A stretch of 64,000 nt of DNA from Clostridium hydrogeniformans DSM 21757 (GCF_000686705.1 NZ_JMLJ01000016.1:1-64000), one strand, 5' to 3'. Positions 49,201-58,325 are shown, counted from the first letter of the stretch. Translations and numbers: made by a program. Notes: generated from the letters alone by a model not told the origin.

Positions 49201-49868
49201 TGGGAATTAATGATAGCTTAATATCTTTTATAATATGTGTTAATAATGAGTCTTTATATAAAGAATGTATAAGGTATATAGATGGACTAGATATTCCAGA
49301 AGGATACTCTACAGAAGTTATAAAAATTTTAGATGCTAGTAGTATGGCTAATGGATATAACATTGGGATCAGTAAGGCCAGAGGGAAGTATAAGATTTAC
49401 ATGCATCAAGATGTGTTTATATTAAACAAGAATATATTAAAAGATATAGTATATATATTCTCTAATAAAGATATTGGAATTATAGGAATGGCAGGTAGTA
49501 AAAACGTGACTAGTAACGGAATATGGTGGGAAGATAAAGACTTATATGGATGTGTATATGATAATCATACTGGTGCTATGTCAAAGCTACAATTTAAAAA
49601 TCCAACTGACTATATAGAAGAAGTATCACTAGTAGATGGACTAGTTATGATAACTCAATATGATATACCATGGAGAGAGGATATATTTAATGGATGGCAT
49701 TTTTATGATGGATCACAATGTATGGAATTTATAAAAAAAGGATTAAAAGTTGTGGTTCCTAAACAGATAGATCCATGGGTATTACATGATTGTAATATAG
49801 TATCAGTTAAGGGATATGAATATTATAGAAATATATTTGTAAGTGAATATATTAGGAACATGAGTTAG
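49200..49868 (+). CDS. Glycosyltransferase-like protein, short GT2-related
   Basis: 222 residues. The fold pattern SFIICVNNESLYKECIRYI, ANGYNIGISKARGKYKIYMHQDVFI (metal-binding HQD in place of DxD) and the late FNGWHFYDGSQCMEF resembles the short glycosyltransferase-2-like family found in surface-glycan loci. The start overlaps the upstream stop in TAATG, so the two are translationally coupled and probably modify the same acceptor. A hairpin follows at 49896-49946. Confidence 0.8.
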   Translation: MGINDSLISFIICVNNESLYKECIRYIDGLDIPEGYSTEVIKILDASSMANGYNIGISKARGKYKIYMHQDVFILNKNILKDIVYIFSNKDIGIIGMAGSKNVTSNGIWWEDKDLYGCVYDNHTGAMSKLQFKNPTDYIEEVSLVDGLVMITQYDIPWREDIFNGWHFYDGSQCMEFIKKGLKVVVPKQIDPWVLHDCNIVSVKGYEYYRNIFVSEYIRNMS

Positions 49869-49895
49869 TTAAATATAAAAATATATATAATTTCT

Positions 49896-49946
49896 AAGCT
49901 TTAGATAGATTTTTATTTATATAAATAACTATTTAAAGCTTTTTTA
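49896..49946 (+). terminator. Intrinsic terminator
   Basis: Long AT-rich hairpin from AAGCTTTAGATAG to CTATTTAAAGCTT with a T6 tail. Confidence 0.65.
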
Positions 49947-50053
49947 TAGTTTCCTTTTAGTTTTTCATATCAATGCTAAATTATGATAATAATATGAGAA
50001 AACTTAAGAGTTTTCAAGTTTATAAAGTATTATTCTCCTTTCTATATAACTGT

Positions 50054-50081
50054 AACATAAGTAAAATTACAACATATATTA
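50054..50081 (+). promoter_or_regulatory. Sigma-K-type promoter
   Basis: AAC at the -35 position, 16 bases, then CATATATTA, matching the Bacillus sigma-K pattern mACm-N16/17-CATAnnnTA. It lies about 37 bases before the start of the DUF11 gene, consistent with mother-cell expression late in sporulation. Confidence 0.6.
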
Positions 50082-50117
50082 GTATTAGAACGAAAGAAGT
50101 AGGGAGGGATAACCCGT

Positions 50118-51791
50118 ATGGAAAACAAAAGCATATATGAAAATGAAAATTTAGATTTTCAATCTGAAGAATATGGTTTAAATGAGTTTAAAGCAGATAT
50201 AGATTACTCACAAGATATAGATTATAAGCTATATGATGTTATTGAAGAGCTTAAATTAGATATTAATGATGGGGAGTATAAGGGATCCAAGGGTCACAAA
50301 GATGATTGCTGGGAATATGGCAAGAAGAGATGTTGTAAACACCATAATCCTTGTGATGACCATCATCATGATTGGGATTGTGATAAGCATCACCATGACT
50401 GTGATAAACATCACCATGATTGTGACTGTCATAAGCATCATGATGATTGCCATAAGCCAAGTCATGAATGTGATTGTGACAAGTATCATAGGGACTGTGA
50501 TTGTGAATATGATAAGCATAGGGAATGCTGGGATTGTGGAAAGCCACACCATGATTGTGATTGCCATAAACCTCATTGTGATGATAAAGACTTTGATTGG
50601 GAAGAAAAGCACCATTATCCATGCTTAGAAATCACCAAGAAGTTTGATAGAACTTGTGCAATACCAGGACAACAGGTTACAGTAACTATAAAAGTAAGAA
50701 ATAAAGGAAAATATACTCTTCGTAATTTAGTTATAACTGATGACCTTCCACCACAACTAACATTTGTTCCAGGAAGCTTAGAAATTAACTGTAGAAAGGT
50801 TCATTCTGATAGTACTACATTTGAGCCTATAACTTTATGCTCTTTAAAACCATGTCAAGAAGTTTTAATAACTTTCAGAGTTACAGTTGGACCATTTGTA
50901 GGAGAGACAGTAAATAACGAGGCATGTGTTAAATTCTCATATTTCATATCAGGATGTTGTAGTAGAGAAGTATGGGCAAGTGAATGTAGTGACCCAGCTC
51001 TTTTAAATATAGTAGCGGCTTTATGCAATATTACTAAGGAAGTTAGACTTGAAAGTGCATGTGATGAGGCAGAACTTGGGGACATTTTAGTGTATACAAT
51101 AAGAGCTTCAAGTAATTGTCAAATAAGAATTGATGAGTTTATATTAAGAGACAACCTATCACCATCTCTAAGATGCCTAGAAGTTAGAGAAGGACAGAAT
51201 ACTTTCGACTGTGGAGACTTAGCAACTGGTATAAATCTTGGACCTATAGAACCAGGTGAAACTAAGGTAGTAACTATAAGAGCAAAGATAATAGGTTTAG
51301 GAGATTGTGGAATAATTAAAAATAGAGCAAGAGGAACTTCTATAATTGATGGACAAGAGTTCACATGTAAATCAAATGAGGTATTTACAAAGGTTAATTT
51401 TAAGGATTGTGGATGCTTCCAAATAGAAGACTGTGTTAGACTTTCCTGTAAGGAAGGACCAGCTATAGGACTTATAAAATCTTGCGCAGATGTTGAAATA
51501 TTAGATATAAAAGACCTATCACATTGTGATGGAGATAGAAAGATAAAGGTAAGTGCAGTATTAAATACATCTTATGTATTTGATAAGGGATATTGCCGTG
51601 AAGGAAAGGTTTGTAGTAAGAAGTGCTTTAGCTTCATATTTAAACTTCCTAAGGGAATAGACTTAAAGTGTAAAGATCTATTAAAGATATTATGCGTAAA
51701 GGATATATGTAGTAAAATAGTTTGTGGATTTACAATAGAGTCTAAGATTAAACTAATATTCTGTGTGAAAATGAAAGATAAGCATAAATAA
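50118..51791 (+). CDS. His/Asp/Cys-rich protein with two DUF11-like domains
   Basis: 557 residues. Residues about 59-165 are a low-complexity stretch of HHHDCD-like units rich in His, Asp and Cys, likely to bind metal. Two DUF11-like Ig-type beta domains follow: about 168-290 (LEITKKFDRTCAIPGQQVTVTIKVRNKG, TDDLPPQLTFVPGSL) and about 296-415 (ITKEVRLESACDEAELGDILVYTIRAS, RDNLSPSL). A Cys-rich C-terminal domain completes it. No signal peptide. I recall DUF11 proteins and a collagen-like glycoprotein as components of spore appendages in Clostridium taeniosporum, which fits this neighbourhood. GGGAGG precedes the ATG. Confidence 0.85.
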   Translation: MENKSIYENENLDFQSEEYGLNEFKADIDYSQDIDYKLYDVIEELKLDINDGEYKGSKGHKDDCWEYGKKRCCKHHNPCDDHHHDWDCDKHHHDCDKHHHDCDCHKHHDDCHKPSHECDCDKYHRDCDCEYDKHRECWDCGKPHHDCDCHKPHCDDKDFDWEEKHHYPCLEITKKFDRTCAIPGQQVTVTIKVRNKGKYTLRNLVITDDLPPQLTFVPGSLEINCRKVHSDSTTFEPITLCSLKPCQEVLITFRVTVGPFVGETVNNEACVKFSYFISGCCSREVWASECSDPALLNIVAALCNITKEVRLESACDEAELGDILVYTIRASSNCQIRIDEFILRDNLSPSLRCLEVREGQNTFDCGDLATGINLGPIEPGETKVVTIRAKIIGLGDCGIIKNRARGTSIIDGQEFTCKSNEVFTKVNFKDCGCFQIEDCVRLSCKEGPAIGLIKSCADVEILDIKDLSHCDGDRKIKVSAVLNTSYVFDKGYCREGKVCSKKCFSFIFKLPKGIDLKCKDLLKILCVKDICSKIVCGFTIESKIKLIFCVKMKDKHK

Positions 51792-51795
51792 GATA

Positions 51796-51835
51796 AAAAG
51801 CTCTGTAAGATTAGCTTGCAGAGCTTTTCTTTTTT
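51796..51835 (+). terminator. Intrinsic terminator of the DUF11 gene
   Basis: Stem AAAAGCTCTG against CAGAGCTTTT with a strong T-run. Confidence 0.88.
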
Positions 51836-51862
51836 TATGATTTTATATAAATAATATTAAAG

Positions 51863-51967
51863 CATATAAGTTGTAATATTAGGACTATATTAGATTCAGT
51901 TAAAATTTATTGAGCCATCAATTAGTAGAATATAAAGTATTTAATACAACATATATAATAAATTAAT
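51863..51967 (+). repeat. Third intergenic repeat family, copy 2
   Basis: ATATAAGTTGTAATATTA, TTCAGTTAAAATTTATTGAG and ATCAATTAGTAGAATATAAAG match 30208-30312 in the same order and spacing. Confidence 0.6.
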
Positions 51968-52093
51968 TTATAAATCATAGATAAGATTAAACTTAATTTT
52001 AGCGAAGTTTTGATTTAGATTTTATAGCTAGTTTTAATGCAAATATATTGTAGTAATAAAGCTTCTAAATAAAATTCTATTACTATATAACAT

Positions 52094-52128
52094 AAAAGAC
52101 AGGTAGATAAAATATCTACCTATCTTTA
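52094..52128 (-). terminator. Intrinsic terminator for the minus-strand D1 gene
   Basis: Stem AAAGACAGGTAGATA against TATCTACCTATCTTT, T-rich on the minus-strand side. Confidence 0.75.
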
Positions 52129-52172
52129 AAAAGTTAATATTTATTATATACTAATAGTTTCGAAATGAAATT

Positions 52173-52769
52173 TTAGTGAGATATAGCTGTTGCTGATATA
52201 CTAGAGCTTCTTATAGAAGCACTTTCAGTAACTAATACTCCAACTCCAGTTAATGTAGTTGCAGAAACTCTAACTATTTCTACATTATATACACAACATG
52301 ATGGACAAGCATTACATTCACAGTAGCTAAAGCTAAAGGAGTTAGTTACATTTACAGCTAGTGCTAGTACTCCAAATGAGTAGTCCCAAGTTCCTAAAGT
52401 TATTTTTGAACCAGAGTTACAAGTCTTACTTAATTGGAAAGTAACTGTAAATGGTCCGCCTAGAACAGGGGCAGCTCCTAGGGTTAGAAGAGCTTGATAG
52501 TTTATTAGGGAGTTAAAGTCTATTTTAACAGTAGGGTTACAAAGACATGTTGTGTCTAGGGTAACACTTGCTACTGGTATTGGATTAAAGGTTGGGTTTG
52601 TAATAGTAGGAATTGGAATAGACACTCCACTACCTTGTCCACAAGCAAATAAGGATGATTGATGTGGTAGAGGATGTCCAGGTGTGCAGTGTGCACAATT
52701 ATTACATCTACAATCATATCTAAATTCATCCATATAGCCTGAATTAAAAGAGTTTGATCTTGAATCCAT
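52173..52769 (-). CDS. Family D protein 1 (DUF4489-like, Cys-rich)
   Basis: 198 residues. A Cys-rich N-terminal segment (YDCRCNNCAHCTPGHP) is followed by the shared core of about 150 residues: FACGQGSGVSIPIP, a TCLCNP strand, a YCECNACPSCC strand near 140-150, and the C-terminal SSSISATAISH. The core pattern resembles the clostridial DUF4489 family as I recall it, whose function is not established. All-beta, no signal peptide. AAGGAGG precedes the ATG and a late-sporulation-type promoter lies upstream. It is the last gene of the minus-strand array. Confidence 0.75.
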   Translation of the reverse strand: MDSRSNSFNSGYMDEFRYDCRCNNCAHCTPGHPLPHQSSLFACGQGSGVSIPIPTITNPTFNPIPVASVTLDTTCLCNPTVKIDFNSLINYQALLTLGAAPVLGGPFTVTFQLSKTCNSGSKITLGTWDYSFGVLALAVNVTNSFSFSYCECNACPSCCVYNVEIVRVSATTLTGVGVLVTESASIRSSSISATAISH

Positions 52770-52826
52770 AAATAATCCTCCTTAGTTTTTTTATTTTATC
52801 TTTAGCTTTATTAAAAATAGCTTTAT

Positions 52827-52859
52827 TATATTAATATGAATTTTACTACAAGAGGTTAC
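52827..52859 (-). promoter_or_regulatory. Late-sporulation-type promoter of D1
   Basis: On the minus strand: GTAACC, 15 bases, CATATTAATATA. The same -10-like block CATATTAATATA lies upstream of D2 and D3. Confidence 0.5.
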
Positions 52860-52884
52860 TGAGGTTAGTTAAATATAGCTCATA

Positions 52885-53682
52885 TTAGCAATCACAATTA
52901 AAGTCATCATCGTAGTTAAAAGGAGATATAGCTGAATCTTGATAATCCGTTGGGAATAGAGGTTTTAATTTTTGATCTGGATAGAACTTAGGTGCTGGTG
53001 AAGAATTGAATAACTTACAAGGATCTTCTGTTGGTATTTCTTTGCAAGGTCTAGGAACTGGGCAATATCCATAAGCTGGTATTAAAAGTTGTACTATAAG
53101 CTCACATTTTACGATTAAATGGAAGCCTATAACCACATCTAAAAACATATCTCCATCACAATCTTCAATAAAATTACCATCTAGACAATCAGCAACTAGT
53201 TCAAGTTTTAAAATATCGCTCTCAAAATCTTCAGAATTACTTTCACAGGTTGAAGAGATTTTAGCTATAGAATCAGGACAATATAGTCTTGGAATAGTTT
53301 CAGTTCTATTTATTTCAAATAACTCTGATTGATTAACACCATTGTCATCTACAAAATCTGCATAGAAAGATATTACAAAGTTAATAATTACCTTACTATA
53401 TTCATCATCATTTCTTAGAGGAATTTTATCAAAGGATAAAAGTCTTATATTAAAATCTCTGCATCCTAAGAACATCTTAGGACATGGCAAAGGATTGCTT
53501 CTTAGTTCTTCGTCACTACGTTTAGTATCAGGGCCTTCCTTAAACTTAAGGCATCTTTTAATTAAGCATTGATCAAATACCTTTGGAATTTCAACGCATA
53601 CTAGTTCTACTGGATCAGGAAGACAGCCCTCTTTGTTTATTAAACCAGGTCTTGGTGAAAAATGATTATTAGGTATAGCCAT
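52885..53682 (-). CDS. Family X protein 1 (unknown, Cys-rich)
   Basis: 265 residues. Family X signature: RPGLINKEGCLPDPVELVC, then KVFDQCLIKRCLKF, GPDT, GCRDFNIRLLSFDK, a conserved INFVISFYADF strand, LIVKCELLVQLLIPAYGYCP-like segment (here ELIVQLLIPAYGYCP), and a tail with SPAPKFYPDQKL, acidic residues and a final CDC. It differs most from the other two X proteins. No signal peptide. No family recognised. A conserved 41-bp block lies upstream. The D1 gene follows 115 bases downstream. Confidence 0.75.
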   Translation of the reverse strand: MAIPNNHFSPRPGLINKEGCLPDPVELVCVEIPKVFDQCLIKRCLKFKEGPDTKRSDEELRSNPLPCPKMFLGCRDFNIRLLSFDKIPLRNDDEYSKVIINFVISFYADFVDDNGVNQSELFEINRTETIPRLYCPDSIAKISSTCESNSEDFESDILKLELVADCLDGNFIEDCDGDMFLDVVIGFHLIVKCELIVQLLIPAYGYCPVPRPCKEIPTEDPCKLFNSSPAPKFYPDQKLKPLFPTDYQDSAISPFNYDDDFNCDC

Positions 53683-53713
53683 GAACTTTCCTCCTTTTAT
53701 TATAATAAATATA

Positions 53714-53755
53714 TCTACAGTATATAATATACAAGGAAAATCATAATGTTACATG
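53714..53755 (-). promoter_or_regulatory. Conserved 41-bp block upstream of X1
   Basis: Nearly the same sequence lies upstream of X2 (58190-58230) and X3 (60782-60823). Read on the minus strand it has ATGTAACATTATAATTTCC-like sequence followed by GTATATTATATACTGTA: an AC, 16 bases, then TATATTATA, close to the sigma-K pattern. Confidence 0.55.
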
Positions 53756-53855
53756 AGAAGTAAAAAACTACACCTAAAATATAAAAAATATAAGGAAATA
53801 ACTAGAATTAACTAGGGATATATGATGTAATAATACATTTAATACATTTAATGTA

Positions 53856-54413
53856 TTATTGTGAATCAAAAGCTAATAAGCTTATATTAGAACTAATTAT
53901 AGAAAAGTTTTCTACAGATGTATTTACTCCTCCAAATAATGAATAATTAGCCCTTATTATTTCTACACTATATGAATAACATCCAGGACAAGGATTTTTA
54001 TCGCAATAGGTAAAGGTAAAATTTCCATTAGTATTAGAGGTAAGGGCAGAGGAGGAATAGGAATAAGTCCAAGAATTTAACAAAACCTTTGAACCTGAAT
54101 CATTAGTTCTAGATAACTGAAAGGTTACCCTAAGAGGAGTAAAAATTCTAATAACTGGAGTACCTGTAATAATTAAAAGGGATTGATAATTTACTATAGA
54201 ATTAAAATCTATTTTAACCTTAGGACTACAAAAGCAAGTTATATCTATATCAGCGCTTGCTATAGGTATGGATTGAAAGCTTTGATTAGAAACACTTGGT
54301 ATTGGGACCTCTAGAGCACTTCCTTCATTGCAGACAGAAATAATGCCTTTATATACTTGTGGTCTACACAAATCTTTATTTTTAACTTTGCTAGAGGTAT
54401 ACAAAGAAGTCAT
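53856..54413 (-). CDS. Family D protein 2 (divergent DUF4489-like)
   Basis: 185 residues, the most divergent D member. It keeps VPIPSVSNQSFQSIPIAS, ITCFCSPKVKIDFNSIVNYQSL, FQLSRTNDSGSK and TYCDKNPCPGCYSYSVEIIR, but its N-terminal segment lacks the Cys-Cys motif and it ends LLAFDSQ instead of ISATAISH. It may play a distinct role, such as an end-capping or anchoring subunit; this is speculation. AAGGAGG precedes the ATG on the minus strand, and its own promoter-like sequence lies upstream. Confidence 0.7.
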   Translation of the reverse strand: MTSLYTSSKVKNKDLCRPQVYKGIISVCNEGSALEVPIPSVSNQSFQSIPIASADIDITCFCSPKVKIDFNSIVNYQSLLIITGTPVIRIFTPLRVTFQLSRTNDSGSKVLLNSWTYSYSSSALTSNTNGNFTFTYCDKNPCPGCYSYSVEIIRANYSLFGGVNTSVENFSIISSNISLLAFDSQ

Positions 54414-54448
54414 AAATAAACCTCCTTTTATAAAAAATACTTGTTAGT

Positions 54449-54482
54449 TATATTAATATGAAATATAACATAATTAGGTTAC
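54449..54482 (-). promoter_or_regulatory. Late-sporulation-type promoter of D2
   Basis: Minus strand: GTAACC, 16 bases, CATATTAATATA; same layout as upstream of D1 and D3. Confidence 0.5.
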
Positions 54483-54654
54483 ATTGCAATAAGTTCAAAG
54501 TTATATAATAACTAGGGATTTATAATTCTTAAATTATTTTATTAAGAGTTTTAGTTTTAAAAAGTAAGGTTTTATAATGAGGGGTGTAGTAGAGAAATTA
54601 TGAGGTTAAATAAGTTAAGCATATTATGTTAAAAGCAGTAGTTAAAATATTAGT

Positions 54655-54690
54655 AAAAGAAAAGACCTTAGGGAAAACCCCTCAAGGTCT
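54655..54690 (-). terminator. Intrinsic terminator of D3
   Basis: Stem with AGACCTT and its complement around GGG/CCC, followed on the minus strand by a T-rich tail. Similar AGACCTTA-type terminators follow D4 (55703-55737) and D6 (58326-58360). Confidence 0.8.
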
Positions 54691-54749
54691 AATTAACTTA
54701 TATATTAGTCTCATAGTTTAGAATGAGAGTATAAATTTCTATTTAATTA

Positions 54750-55397
54750 TTAGTGAGAAATAGCTGTAGCAGATATGCTAGAACTTCTTATTGCAGCACT
54801 TTCAGTAGTTAATACTCCTGTGCTAGAGAGTACACTTGAAGACACTCTAACTATTTCTACAGTATAAACACAACATCCTGGGCAAACATTACATTCACAG
54901 TGGCTAAAACTGAAGGAATTAGTCACATTAACAGCAAGAGCTAATATTCCAAATGCAAAGTCCCATGTTCCTAAAGCAATTTTTGAACCGCTTCCACATA
55001 TTTTGCTTAGTTGGAAGGTAACAGTAAATGGACTACCTAGTACTGGTGTTGCACCAAGAGTTATAAGAGCTTGATAGTTAATTAAAGCATCAAAATCTAT
55101 TTTAATACTAGGATTACATAAACAAGTACTATCTATAGTAACACTTGCTATTGGTAATGGATTAAAAGTTGGGTTTGTCACTGTAGGGATTGGAATAGCT
55201 ACACCACTACCTTGTCCGCAAGCGAATAAGGATGATTGATCTGGTAATGGATGACCTGGTGTACAGTGAGCTTGATTACAACATTTTGGGGGTTGCATGC
55301 AATTACACTTACATTCGCAATCACATTCATTAAAGCATTTCTTAGGTGGAGGACAAGGTTCTTTACAGTGGTCAAAACGTCTTGATCTTGAATTCAT
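54750..55397 (-). CDS. Family D protein 3 (DUF4489-like, Cys-rich)
   Basis: 215 residues. The N-terminal segment is unusually Cys-rich (CPPPKKCFNECDCECKCNC, then PPKCCNQAHCTPGHP). The core is nearly identical to D4-D6 (FACGQGSGVAIPIPTVTNP, IDSTCLCNPSIKIDFDALI, SHCECNVCPGCCVYTVEIVRV) and ends SSSISATAISH. Near-identity at the DNA level across the core suggests recent duplication or gene conversion. AAGGAGG precedes the ATG. Confidence 0.77.
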   Translation of the reverse strand: MNSRSRRFDHCKEPCPPPKKCFNECDCECKCNCMQPPKCCNQAHCTPGHPLPDQSSLFACGQGSGVAIPIPTVTNPTFNPLPIASVTIDSTCLCNPSIKIDFDALINYQALITLGATPVLGSPFTVTFQLSKICGSGSKIALGTWDFAFGILALAVNVTNSFSFSHCECNVCPGCCVYTVEIVRVSSSVLSSTGVLTTESAAIRSSSISATAISH

Positions 55398-55460
55398 GAA
55401 TAAACCTCCTTAAACTCTTCTTTGGTAATATATTGAAAACTTTATGAAAAAGTATTTCTA

Positions 55461-55494
55461 TATATTAATATGAAATTTTCTACATAAGTGTTAC
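55461..55494 (-). promoter_or_regulatory. Late-sporulation-type promoter of D3
   Basis: Minus strand: GTAACA, 16 bases, CATATTAATATA. Confidence 0.5.
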
Positions 55495-55702
55495 TGAATT
55501 TAAAAAAAGAATGGTTTTTATAAATATATAAGTTATAAGGGATTAAGAACTATTTATGTAATATATAAATTCATAAGAAAGTTATATAAAGTATTCTAAT
55601 AAATATTAGGATTTATATTTTTGGAATGAATTAGATATAAAGATAAGATTAAATATATTTTTAGGTAATAATATATAGAGAGTTTAATATTTATTAAATA
55701 TA

Positions 55703-55737
55703 GAAAAGACCCCAGGAATACACTTCCTTAAGGTCTA
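55703..55737 (-). terminator. Intrinsic terminator of D4
   Basis: Minus strand: AGACCTTAAGGAA stem against TTCCTGGGGTCT followed by TTTT. Confidence 0.75.
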
Positions 55738-55795
55738 ATCAATTTATTTATAATTTCTCAAGCAAATTATGAGAGAATAAATTCTTATTTAATTA

Positions 55796-56518
55796 TTAGT
55801 GAGAAATAGCGGTAGCAGATATATTAGAGCTTCTTATAGCAGCACTTTCAGTAGTTAATACGCCAGTACCAGCTAATGTACTTGAAGCAACTCTAACTAT
55901 TTCTACAGTATAAACACAACATCCTGGGCATACATTACATTCACAGTAGCTAAAGCTAAAGGAATTAGTTATATTAACAGCAAGAGCTAATATTCCAAAA
56001 GCAAAGTCCCATGTACCTAAAGCAATTTTTGATCCATCTCCACAGGTTTTACTTAATTGGAAGGTTACTGTAAATGGTCCACCTAGTAATGGGGTAGCAC
56101 CTAGAGCTATAAGAGCTTGATAGTTAATTAGAGCATCAAAGTCTATTTTAATGCTAGGATTACATAAACAAGTACTATCTATAGTAACACTTGCTATTGG
56201 TAATGGATTAAAGGTTGGGTTTGTAACTGTAGGTATTGGTATAGCTACTCCACTACCACGTCCACAAGCAAATAGGGAGTGGTTTGGTGTAGGGTGTCCA
56301 GGCTTACAATGAGCTTGGTTACAGCATTTGTACTCATATTTAGGATAGTCATGATTACAGCATTTATATTCATGTTTAGGATAATCATCATCACAGCATC
56401 TATACTCATATTTAGGATAGTCATGATCGCAGCACTTATCATCATATTTAGGATAATCATGATCACAACACTTATCATCATGCTTGTTATAATCAAAGTA
56501 TCTAGATTTTGAATTCAT
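55796..56518 (-). CDS. Family D protein 4 with five-unit Cys-Cys tandem repeat
   Basis: 240 residues, the second longest D member. Residues about 11-70 are five 12-residue units of the type KYEYKCCNHDYP, each with a Cys-Cys pair; the last runs into NQAHCKPGHP. The core is nearly identical to D3, D5 and D6 and ends ISATAISH. Repeated Cys pairs in a flexible N-terminal arm recall the disulfide-forming arms of Bacillus endospore-appendage (Ena) subunits. AAGGAGG precedes the ATG. D5 ends 126 bases upstream with no terminator between, so D5 and D4 may share a message. Confidence 0.77.
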   Translation of the reverse strand: MNSKSRYFDYNKHDDKCCDHDYPKYDDKCCDHDYPKYEYRCCDDDYPKHEYKCCNHDYPKYEYKCCNQAHCKPGHPTPNHSLFACGRGSGVAIPIPTVTNPTFNPLPIASVTIDSTCLCNPSIKIDFDALINYQALIALGATPLLGGPFTVTFQLSKTCGDGSKIALGTWDFAFGILALAVNITNSFSFSYCECNVCPGCCVYTVEIVRVASSTLAGTGVLTTESAAIRSSNISATAISH

Positions 56519-56644
56519 AAAGAAACCTCCTTAAATTTTTAACATATATTGTTGTATTAATCTAAAATAAATTAATAGTTAGGTTCTTAATTTATAAATT
56601 AAGAAAAATAAAGTTATAGAGAACTGTTATATAATATACTTAAA

Positions 56645-57283
56645 TTAGTGAGAAATAGCTGTAGCAGATATACTAGAACTTCTTATAGCAGCATTTTCAG
56701 TAGTTAATACTCCTACGCCAGTTATTGTACTTGAAGCAACTCTAACTATTTCTACAGTATAAACACAACATCCTGGGCATACATTACATTCGCAGTAGCT
56801 AAAGCTAAAGGAATTAGTTATATTAACAGCAAGAGCTAATATTCCAAAAGCAAAGTCCCATGTACCTAAAGCAATCTTTGATCCATCTCCACAGGTTTTA
56901 CTTAGTTGGAAGGTTACTGTAAATGGTCCGCCTAGTACTGGAGCAGCTCCAAGAGTTATAAGAGCTTGATAGTTAATTAGAGCATCAAAGTCTATTTTAA
57001 TACTAGGATTACATAAACAAGTACTATCGATAGTAACACTTGCTATTGGTAATGGAGTAAAGGTTGGGTTTGTAACTGTAGGTATTGGGATAGCTATTCC
57101 ACTACCTTGTCCACAAGCAAATATGGATGATTGGTTTGGAATAGGATGTCCAGGTTTACAATGAGCTTGGTTACAACATTTATACTCATATTTAGGATAG
57201 TCATGATCACAGCATTTGTGGTCATAGCTATCATCATATTTATCATGATTATCATCATAAAAATATCTACTTTTAGAATTCAT
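56645..57283 (-). CDS. Family D protein 5 with two-unit Cys-Cys repeat
   Basis: 212 residues. The N-terminal arm has two Cys-Cys units (DHKCCDHDYPKY, EYKCCNQAHCKP). The core and C-terminus match D4 almost exactly. AAGGAGG precedes the ATG. It starts 80 bases after the X2 stop with no terminator between, so X2 and D5 are likely cotranscribed. Confidence 0.77.
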   Translation of the reverse strand: MNSKSRYFYDDNHDKYDDSYDHKCCDHDYPKYEYKCCNQAHCKPGHPIPNQSSIFACGQGSGIAIPIPTVTNPTFTPLPIASVTIDSTCLCNPSIKIDFDALINYQALITLGAAPVLGGPFTVTFQLSKTCGDGSKIALGTWDFAFGILALAVNITNSFSFSYCECNVCPGCCVYTVEIVRVASSTITGVGVLTTENAAIRSSSISATAISH

Positions 57284-57363
57284 GAAGAAACCTCCTTAAT
57301 TTATATATTTAAATTAATTGTATTTATTAAGACATATTATTGAAGCTTTGAATTTAAAAGTAA

Positions 57364-58158
57364 TTAATCCTCACATTCGCATTCACAGTCATAGAAGTCA
57401 TCAAAGCATCCATCTTCATCTTCATCTTGGAATAGTGGTCTTAGTTTTTGGTCAGGATAGAATTTAGGTGCTGGAGAACAGTTAAACTCTTCACAAGGAT
57501 TCTTTGGTTTTACTTCCTTACATGGCTTTGGTACTGGACAGTATCCATAAGCAGGGATTAATAGTTGAACTAAAAGTTCGCATTTAACTATTAAATGGAA
57601 TCCTAGTGTTACATCTAAGAAGTCACAACCATCACAATCGCGTACAAAGTTTCCATCTAGACATTCAGCAACTAGTTCAAGTTTTAAAATTTCAGCTTCT
57701 AAATCTTTTGAGTATGGTGTAGTACTAGAAGCGATTTTAGCTATAGAATCAGGACAATAAAGTTTACCTATAGTTTCGCTCCTATTTACCTCAAAAAACT
57801 CTGAGCATTGCTTACCATCCTTGTCTAGGAAGTCGGCATAGAAGGAGATTATAAAGTGAACTATTATTTTATGATATCCATGATGTCCTCTAAGAGGAAG
57901 TTTATCAAAAGCTAAAAGCCTAATATTAAAGTCACGACATCCAAGGAAAATCTTTGGATTCTTTAAAGGATCACTTCTTAGTTCTTCGTCAGTAGTCTTC
58001 GTATCAGGTCCTTCACAAAATCTAAGGCATCTTTTAATTAAGCATTGATCAAAAACTTTAGGTACTTCAATGCATACTAGCTCTAGTGGATCAGGTAGGC
58101 AGCCTTCTTTGTTTATAATGCCTGGTCTTGGTGTAAAATTGTTACCAGAGATAAGCAT
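57364..58158 (-). CDS. Family X protein 2 (unknown, Cys-rich)
   Basis: 264 residues, very similar to X3 and clearly related to X1. Features: RPGIINKEGCLPDPLELVC, KVFDQCLIKRCLRFCEGPDT, GCRDFNIRLLAFDKLPLRG, HFIISFYADFLD, CLDGNFVRDCDGCDFLDVT, LLVQLLIPAYGYCPVPKPC, SPAPKFYPDQKLRPLF and an acidic, Cys-rich end DCECECED. Cysteines are spread along the chain. Mixed alpha/beta by appearance; family not recognised. Upstream lies the conserved 41-bp block. Confidence 0.75.
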   Translation of the reverse strand: MLISGNNFTPRPGIINKEGCLPDPLELVCIEVPKVFDQCLIKRCLRFCEGPDTKTTDEELRSDPLKNPKIFLGCRDFNIRLLAFDKLPLRGHHGYHKIIVHFIISFYADFLDKDGKQCSEFFEVNRSETIGKLYCPDSIAKIASSTTPYSKDLEAEILKLELVAECLDGNFVRDCDGCDFLDVTLGFHLIVKCELLVQLLIPAYGYCPVPKPCKEVKPKNPCEEFNCSPAPKFYPDQKLRPLFQDEDEDGCFDDFYDCECECED

Positions 58159-58189
58159 GTATTTTCCTCCTTTTCTTATAATAAATATC

Positions 58190-58230
58190 TTTACAGTATA
58201 TAATATACAGAGGGAATTATAATGTTACAT
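58190..58230 (-). promoter_or_regulatory. Conserved 41-bp block upstream of X2
   Basis: TTTACAGTATATAATATACA then AGGGAATTATAATGTTACAT on the plus strand; on the minus strand it reads as an AC, 16-base spacer, TATATTATA promoter-like pattern, as upstream of X1 and X3. Confidence 0.55.
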
Positions 58231-58325
58231 ATGAAGTGAAGTAATAAATAATAAATTCTAAAATAAATATAAGAAAAAATTATTGTATTTATTAACACCT
58301 ATAAAAGTTTATATAAGTATAAATA

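Larger units (their letters stand above)
51792..52172. other. Intergenic region between convergent genes, 380 bp
   Basis: Holds two terminators (51796-51835, 52094-52128) and copy 2 of the third repeat family (51863-51967). No gene. Confidence 0.7.
54414..54749. other. Intergenic region with D2 promoter and D3 terminator
   Basis: A promoter-like CATATTAATATA with GTAACC lies at 54449-54482 (minus). A terminator for D3 lies at 54655-54690 (minus): stem AGACCTTGAGGGG against CCCTAAGGTCT followed by TTTTCTTTT. No gene. Confidence 0.65.
55398..55795. other. Intergenic region with D3 promoter and D4 terminator
   Basis: Contains the D3 promoter-like sequence (55461-55494) and a terminator for D4 (55703-55737, AGACC...GGAA against TTCC...GGTCT). 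No gene. Confidence 0.65.

Noticed and set aside
50256-50628. Three overlapping frames across the His/Asp-rich segment of the DUF11 gene
   Set aside because: Repetition of GAT/CAT/TGT codons keeps the other frames open. The true frame continues into recognisable DUF11-like domains.
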